From assembly GCF_002865645.1 (NCBI RefSeq), contig NW_020194519.1, positions 1,547,542 through 1,611,541 of the forward strand: 64,000 nucleotides of DNA, written 5' to 3'. The position numbers and the translations under genes were made by a program. Position 1 is the first letter of the stretch. Each line of letters opens with the position of its first letter. Below, piece after piece: positions 57,642 to 64,000 of the stretch. Under the pieces are notes generated by a model, which saw only the letters and a program-made list of their open reading frames with translations, was not told the DNA's origin and searched no databases. The DNA comes from Hyaloscypha bicolor E (taxonomy: Eukaryota > Ascomycota > Leotiomycetes > Helotiales > Hyaloscyphaceae).

Positions 57642-59022
57642 ATTCGCTGACTGTTGTACGGGGTCGATGCGGAGACTGACGTGATCAAGCAGTGCGGAGG
57701 TTAAGGTTGGACAAACAGCAAGTCAAGTCTCGTGCTTGATACACTTATATTACGAGAATCGATGAAATGTCCATGCTGAAGAATGTTCTTGGCTTGAAGC
57801 TCAAAATGGACTTCGGTGTCAAGCTCAGACAAGGATGCTGCGCCACCACATTCACATTGGCCAGCCTTTGCTGAAGCAGCCACTTCGTGATTCCTCCCCG
57901 AACACGCACAGGTAGGTGCGACGACGAGGAAGACATTACTGTGGGCCCAACTCTGGGCACACAGAGCAGGTGAAGATGAGTGCGAGACAGATGACTTGGG
58001 GTGATGAGAAGTTGAAGGAAAGAATCGGGGTTAAGGTTCCCGTTCGGGTCCTGAGAAATGCGCAGGCGCACGGGCCGACGCGTACATCTGATCATAGAGC
58101 ATCTGTGCATAACTATCCACGCCCATCTTCATACCTGGAATGATACTCCTTCACACCGGGCCAGCTAATAAACAAGCTCAAGCCTCTGATGATTCGACCT
58201 TTTCTTCTCAACCTGGCAGAACTTCCTCTCTAGAGCGTCACCTCATTGCTTGTTCTCTTAAGCTCCGAGCACAGGAGGCTTGTTCGCCGGCACAAAGTCG
58301 ACTTCGATATCTCGGCTGCCTTCAACCGGTTCCCAAAACTTGCGAAGGAGGTTCTCTCTACGTTAGTCGCCGCTAAATCAAAGCTTGCATCACATCAGGG
58401 GATGGAAGGGCCAAGTCACTTGAGATGGGTGCTTCGATTGACAGCCCCCAGAGGACGTTTTGAAGGCCGGCAAAAGCAGGACAAGTCTTGCTGACACTCA
58501 AATTCTGTGAGTTTCCTTACCTTACATTATTCTCTATCTTGGCCTTAGAGTCCGCGAAATCTTCCCTAGCATGATTTGTCCCCATGGGTTCCATTAGGTG
58601 GACGGGTAGGCTCCGCCTTCTAGCGTCTTCTCCACCCTGATCTACAGTAGTCAGGACAAAGGTCCGGAACACGAACACGATTTTCAGGTACACTTGGATT
58701 AGATCTGTTGTCATGCAAGATCATGTAGAGGTCTGTGATAATGGAAGAGCATCTTGCTGATTGATATTACAAGATTCTCTGCCGCATGCGTACCTGAACA
58801 ATGATCGACCTCTTGAAGTTTTCAAGATGTTATTGATTTCCAACTTTAATCTGCGAATCTGTGATAAAACTTACTACTTGCTTTCTCTCCCTCTCCTTCG
58901 TCACTCTAGACTCGCTAGTATAGGCAGCAGTTATTATGGTAAAAGGGTGAGATCAGGGCTTTTTGCTGCATCTCGTCGACTAAGGGTCGGAACAAAGTGG
59001 TCAAACTGGAAAATTGATCATG
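57642..59022. other. Intergenic, no recognisable gene
   Basis: Contains the promoter of the regulator gene and the 3' flank of the protease-like gene. Minus-strand open frames between 57701 and 58140 look partly protein-like but give no gene model. Confidence 0.4.
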
Positions 59023-60970
59023 CTAGCTCTGCAGTCCCACTCCGTCTGGAATACTTGAAAGTCTTTCGCGTTCAGTAGGAGAATGCAGTTCAACCGAAGC
59101 AACCGATCCCCACGGACGATATGCCGAGGGTCCTGTATCTCGACTAGGGGTAGTCTCCAACTCATGTCTTCTCACGTGACCTTCTTCCAGTTCTTTTACA
59201 CGTTTCCGTAGTTCTTCCATCCCCCCCTCCAAGCTTGAGATTACGAGCGAGTTATCCTCCACTGTTGGCGGAGCCTGTACCAATGGGGTCTCCCCCAACC
59301 TCCTCAACAAGGGCCGCCATTTGTAGATCCAGAGAATGAGGGCAAGAATCATAATTATTGCCAGTATGCTGCCTACCACTATCACTCCAATTTCAGTACC
59401 TGTCCTAGAAGTACCAGGTGAACATTTGACAGGGCCTGAAGAGTCAATTGGTCTCAAGTCTGAGCTCAAGTCATTCCCCGGGACAACAGGTGCGAGCTGG
59501 AACTGCTGTTTGGGATAATCGACCGTTAGGTATAACTGAATATTCTATTAAAAGGGAATTCTTGATTCTTTGGAAATGAGAGACTTTCCTGAGAGAGAAA
59601 AACTTTTCCAAGGGTTGCCGTATTTTGTGGAGCCTTCAGGTCGAAGATGTTCACAGTTGTGACGTTGTTGTTTAAAACTCGTTGACCATTTGAGTCAATT
59701 CCTCGCAGCGGCCCTGCCATTTCGTAGGCAGGAATCTCAACTTCGAGGCCATCTTGCAGGGTGAAAATCAGAGAGCCATTGAAAGGGTTGTTGTAGTTGA
59801 GACCAGGCTCCACGACATATAAGTCGGGTGGGACCATGGTGGTATCGTTGATCCAATTGGTAGCTCTCTGAAATCCTTCCAGTTCATTGGGCGGAAGCCG
59901 AAATAGATTATCGTACCTGTGTATGTCAATATTCATTGCAAGATGTTCGCTATGCTGTAGAAGGATGCTCACGGTTCAATACAAGATGGCATAAGTGTTC
60001 CATCAGAAAGAAGCTGAACATCAGTAGTGACTCCAGGACGTCGTAGAGTGAGCTGCGTAACAATGACCTCGAGAGAACAGACCCTACTACCAGCAAGCGT
60101 AGTATTACTCATTGAGTAATTGTTGAACGGGCCGTTGATGAGAGCAGCATCATAGCCTCCAAACACAATATGTCCATCACGTGGTGTTGAGATGGACTGG
60201 CTGCCTGCGAAAAGTCCGAAGCTCAGTGATACTAACTTTCCAGCAAAAACAAGTGAATGCAGCAGAACTGAGTTATTGGCAAGTCCTAGTTGGTTTGCAT
60301 TGAGATTCTGACCTTGCAACGCTATTGCTATTAGGAAATGTTGAAGCGATGCGGAGGCAAATTGAATAGTTGCGTTTACTGCTCCCCCAAAGGAGGGGTT
60401 AAATGAGTCCCACTCAGGGTCGGAAGATAGGGACTGTACAGAAACGTTGCTGTAGGAGGAAGTGGACACGTCAAAATTGAAAGTTCCTCCTCGACGTGAG
60501 ATGCATTGGGCAAAGTTGCTGGTATGATCTGCGATGCAAATTTCGGTCTCGGTAATGACAGTGTTGTTGACCACCTGCCCAGCGAATAAGCACTGTAATG
60601 TCCCAGGAAAATTGAGGGATTTGAGAGCCTCAAAGCGCTCTCTTGCACCCATAACACGGGAACAAAGAGTTTATGATGACTCCTAAACCAGCTCACAGGG
60701 TCTCGGGGCTTATTGGAGAGAACCGCAGACTAGTATGAGAACAAGCCTTACTAAAGACGGGACTGCACATAATTGTTGGCTTGCAATGCTGAGTTTGACT
60801 CCCCACGACTCGACGCCACTTGGGAAATTTAAACTCGGTGCGATGGTGCAATTAGCAAGAGGGATGCGGAATGGTTTCGGCGAAGTGTCAACGCAGTCTG
60901 CAGTCACAAACGTATGATGACTGATAATGAGCCTGAACAACACAAATATAAAGAGCTGCGAGAAACTCAT
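59023..60970 (-). CDS. Membrane-anchored aspartic-protease-like protein (probably inactive, one damaged splice donor)
   Basis: Peptidase A1-like secretory protein with a single transmembrane helix. My exons on the minus strand are 60752-60970, 59973-60574, 59589-59916 and 59023-59535 (553 residues). A signal peptide (MSFSQLFIFVLFRLIIS) precedes an N-glycosylated lobed ectodomain with VPSLVVNN, DGHIVFGGYDAA, SCIEPYDNLFRLP and LGKVFLSQ / LYLTVDYP. The positions of the two catalytic DTG/DSG motifs are not conserved (the second reads LLSDGTLMP), so catalysis is doubtful. The helix is IGVIVVGSILAIIMILALIL. The cytosolic tail has a short coiled coil (MEELRKRVKELEEGHV). The last intron keeps frame only if cut after CAG at 59589, where the donor reads GAAAGT, not GTAAGT. 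Confidence 0.78.
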
Positions 60971-61680
60971 CGTCAATACTTGATGATCGTTAACGAAATG
61001 GGTCAGAGCCTTGTCGTTAGAGATCCAAAAATCTGGGGAAGACTTCACTTTTTAGGCTCCTTGCTCTCTGAATCACGGAAGGAGCCTCGTCTGAAAAACG
61101 GCCCACAGCCCCGACGCCTGGAAATATTCTATCCACTAATTGAAGAACAGCCTTACATTTTACGAACTGGCTTCCTCCAAAGCATGCAACAGGAGGTCCC
61201 GCTTCACGACGACTGGTTGAAAGGTGGCCGGTGATAGCGAAGTCATGTAGTGCAACCAATGTGAGGGGAAGCCTGGGCACCGCGGTGAGTTTGATTCGCC
61301 CGAAGGGAGCGGGACATGGGCAAACGTCAAGCCACAAATCCTTCGGCCGGGCACAAATATTGAAGGCTTCATTTCACATCACATCAAGCTTTGGAAGAGT
61401 CTGGAACCTTGTCTCTTTCCCAGGTCTCTGCTATGAAGTGTGCGCCACGACGCGAGGCAACATGGCTAGTGTCTTGAGCAGACTACAGTAGAAGGCTTAT
61501 GATTGACATTAATACCGTGTGTCACGTGCTGCGTACAGGCATATATATAGCTTCTTCACCGCCATTAGGGCACTATCATTCCTTACATATTTACACAAAC
61601 ACACCCACATTCCACTTCCACAGCTTGTCCAGGCCGTGACACCGTGTGACCACTAATCATTGAAAAATCATAAACAGCGA
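60971..61680. other. Intergenic, promoter of the protease-like gene
   Basis: Upstream of the start at 60970. A TCACGTG box lies near 61522. No gene recognised. Confidence 0.4.
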
Positions 61681-62096
61681 TATGCGAAACTGCTTTTCCA
61701 GCCCGATTTTTAAGCGAGGAGCACTAAAACGCGGGGGTTTATGTTTCGATTTTTTTTTCGATTTTTTTTTTATGGATATTCACGCAACTGCTATATTACT
61801 TTCTAATATTTTACTTTTAGATATGAACTTCTTATGTCGAGAATACGTTAAGTATATTTATATTTAGCTGTGAAATATTTTTATACCTTTCTTAATAAAG
61901 GTCTTCTTTTAAATAAAAACATAAAATAATACTTTAGGAATATACTCCTTATAATATGTATTAAATTCCAGGTTGTTCAATCAGGTAATTATAGAGTAAT
62001 TCGAGGATTAATAAAATTTAAATAACTAGTAATTCTACAAAAACACGTTTTAGTGCTTCGAGCTGAAAAATCAGGCTGGAAAGGAAGTTTCGCATA
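61681..62096. mobile_element. MITE-like TIR element, family B
   Basis: The element is 416 bp bounded by TATGCGAAAC and its complement. The inverted repeats extend about 50 bases inward with roughly 80% identity (TTTCCAGCC, GATTTTT, AGCACTAAAACG are shared). The interior is AT-rich, with two T-runs near 61750-61770. It is non-coding; the 61-codon frame at 61682 is an accident. It lies just beyond the laccase 3' end and is unrelated to family A. Confidence 0.85.
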
Positions 62097-62172
62097 TTGC
62101 CATGTTCAATTGAGAGACCCTCGAATTACTTACTCCCAAGCCCAAAATACCATGCTCCCCCAATAGCCATGC

Positions 62173-64000
62173 TCACAACCCAGAATCAATCTGATCCACA
62201 ACCTCTTTACCCGTGAAAGTTGCCCAATCTCTGCACGTCTGCGCCATGATGCTTGGGATCTGCAACTTGGCAATATCATCAGGCCTTTCCAACACAGTGA
62301 CGTATAGACCTCCAGAAACATGCCATGCAATATGGCAATGCAGTGGCCACGCACCAGGATTATCGGCCGTAATCTGTAATACAAGGAAGCCGCCCGCGGG
62401 CACGATCTGCACATCTCTGCGCTGAGGATTCGAAGGGTTAACGACCGTGCCATCCCAAGTGCCAGTCCCGACATTCTCAACGAACATGTTGTGGCCGTGC
62501 AAATGGATAGGATGTGCGGCAAACCCGGGGTTCGTAATGTGGATCCGGATGCTGGAGTTGGAGCCAAAATTGTAGACGTTCCATTGCGGACTATCGGGGT
62601 ACGAATTGTTGCCAAGGTTGGAAAGGAGGAGGATTGGCTGGTTGTAGTTTGCTCGGAAAGAGCTCTTGTTCATCGTCCAGAGAAAGTTTCCTGACGCGTT
62701 CTGGCCAAATTCGATATCGATGTTCTGGGTTACGGGTGGAGCTGGATCTGGGGTGATGGGGAACCAGGGTACGGTTTCTGTGAGCGGGTCCTGCAAAGCC
62801 GTCAGTTAGATTGAGAGGGGGGATGAGATGTGAGGAACTTACGTTTGCACATTGGCCCGTGACTGAAGCCGTCCATGCTGGCCAAGCAGTAGTATTGGGT
62901 GTACCTAGTGCTACTGCGGCATGGTTGTAGTAGACAATGGCGACTGCATCTGGCTGGCTGGTGAGTGAACAGCCCCCCCCGGCGATCGATGAACGCATTG
63001 CGTATGATCCAGTTGCCCCCGGAATGCCTGTAACCAAGACATCGGTGCGTTGGCCAATTCCCAGTGTGACGACTGAGAATATTCAGAATTGAGATTTAAT
63101 TGCTTGGGAACAGAGACAAACCTTGAGTAGTATATGGAACTATTGGGACGAAGTCATTGGCAATGACGGTCAGATTGTGACCATCGATACTAAATTTCTG
63201 CATTCCCTCTGCACCAGCGTTTATCAAGCGTAAACGATGTACTTTCCCGGGAGTAAACCTGAAGTTGGTGATGCCCGCATTGTTGCTGCACGGCGTTGTA
63301 TCACCAGCAGCGACATTAGAGCAGTTGAAATTATTTCTTCCCTGGATCAGATTGTTGTCGGATAGAGGAGCCTATAAAATATCAGCTGAATTGCTGCTAT
63401 CAGGGCCATATGAAATCTGGGTTTAGAAGATGGTCGAGCTGCGTCTATATTCAACGTGCAAAAGGGGAGGAGGTTCGTACGTACAACTTTGGACCCGTCT
63501 GTTCCTACGACATCTGCAACAATAGAAAGGTAATCTCGGTGGAAATAATCTGTCAACATGATTGGACCTATATCTGTAGGAACAATCAGCGTTCGACCTA
63601 CTAGGCTTCGAAAACCATCGACCTACCGATGTCATACGGGACATTCGTTGGGCCGTGGATGATCATTGGGCCGATGAGCCCTCCAGCGTACCTAGGATAC
63701 ATTAGATCTGAAGTTTGGAGCGAGGAAACATTGGAAAATGGAAATAAGATGGCAACCACTTACTGGGCAGAGTAATGGGAATGATACCAACTTGTTCCAT
63801 ATAGGTCGGCGATAAAAGAGTAGGTGAAGCTCCCTCCGGGAGGGATGGGGCACTGCTGAACCCCAGGAACACCATCCATCCATCTGCAAATACAATGAGC
63901 ACCAATGACTATCTTTCTCTCAGCTGAAACAACTCACTGGGACAGTTTCTGCAGAATGCCATGCCAATGAAGTGCCACGCCCTCGTCGGGTGCGGTGATC
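62173..64000 (-). CDS. Laccase (multicopper oxidase), 5' end beyond the window
   Basis: Secreted blue copper oxidase that oxidises phenols and reduces O2 to water; roles include lignin-derived phenol oxidation or pigment formation. Exons seen on the minus strand are 63939-64000 (partial), about 63766-63883, 63627-63691, 63485-63573, 63122-63371, 62843-63072 and 62173-62790. All four copper-binding segments are present: L1 LHWHGI, L2 [11 protein letters not shown]3 [11 protein letters not shown]4 [11 protein letters not shown]. The C-terminus ends in DSGL, the conserved plug of ascomycete laccases. Residues after the L4 His include GGLYVTVLE, where the axial type-1 position appears to be Leu, suggesting high potential (inference). 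The signal peptide and first exons lie past 64000. No frame break is seen. Confidence 0.93.

Noticed and set aside
61682..61867. 61-codon frame
   Set aside because: It lies wholly inside the family B MITE and its start is part of the inverted repeat.

Overview
The window is nuclear DNA of a filamentous ascomycete (Pezizomycotina). The evidence is the many 45-120 bp introns with GTRAGT-type donors and CTAAC/CTGAC-like branch sites, the fungus-restricted families (RTA1, Zn2Cys6 regulator, ascomycete-type laccase ending in DSGL, MARVEL protein, LysM protein), and small secreted cysteine-rich proteins. A leotiomycete-like saprobe or plant associate is plausible but is only inference. I built gene models by joining exons by eye. 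For most of the multi-exon genes the joined length came out an exact multiple of three and rejoined recognisable family sequence.

Layout. 0-3 kb: 3' end of a urea amidolyase/urea carboxylase gene. 3-10.5 kb: a mixed region with a decayed P450, a TIR element, an intact RTA1-type membrane protein, a decayed 2-oxoglutarate oxygenase and a small secreted protein broken by one stop codon. 11-14.5 kb: SCAP, the sterol sensor that partners SREBP. 16-17 kb: a cluster of inverted-repeat elements. 17.3-18.8 kb: a FAD-dependent amine/amino-acid oxidase-like gene. 20.6-28.2 kb: a DHA2 transporter, a MARVEL protein, a HAD phosphatase-like protein and a DUF4202 protein. 28.4-47.4 kb: a run of enzymes (SDR, glyoxalase/VOC protein, PhyH dioxygenase, Baeyer-Villiger monooxygenase, beta-lactamase-like hydrolase, GH35 beta-galactosidase), interrupted by an AT-rich repeat block with a nested solo LTR and by a foldback MITE. 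47.5-51.3 kb: a six-cysteine secreted protein and a lysozyme-like/LysM secreted protein flanking a short-repeat region. 53-64 kb: a decayed amidohydrolase, a Zn2Cys6 regulator, a membrane-anchored aspartic-protease-like protein, a second MITE type and the 3' part of a laccase.

How the genes fit together. No biosynthetic backbone enzyme (PKS, NRPS, terpene synthase) is visible, so this is not an obvious secondary-metabolite cluster. The Baeyer-Villiger monooxygenase and the serine hydrolase lie in tandem 0.65 kb apart and could act in sequence (ester or lactone formation, then hydrolysis). GH35, the laccase, the LysM protein and the small secreted proteins form a secreted, lifestyle-related component. 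At least three genes are pseudogenes, one secreted-protein gene carries a nonsense codon, and one further gene has a damaged splice donor, so the region mixes maintained and decaying accessory genes.

The most unusual signals are a 479 bp foldback element with nearly identical ~200 bp arms, a solo LTR nested in a TIR element with both target duplications readable, a 16-base motif repeated nine times in two or three intergenic clusters, an apparent 2-nt microexon in the GH35 gene, and a GT-to-GA donor change in the aspartic-protease-like gene.
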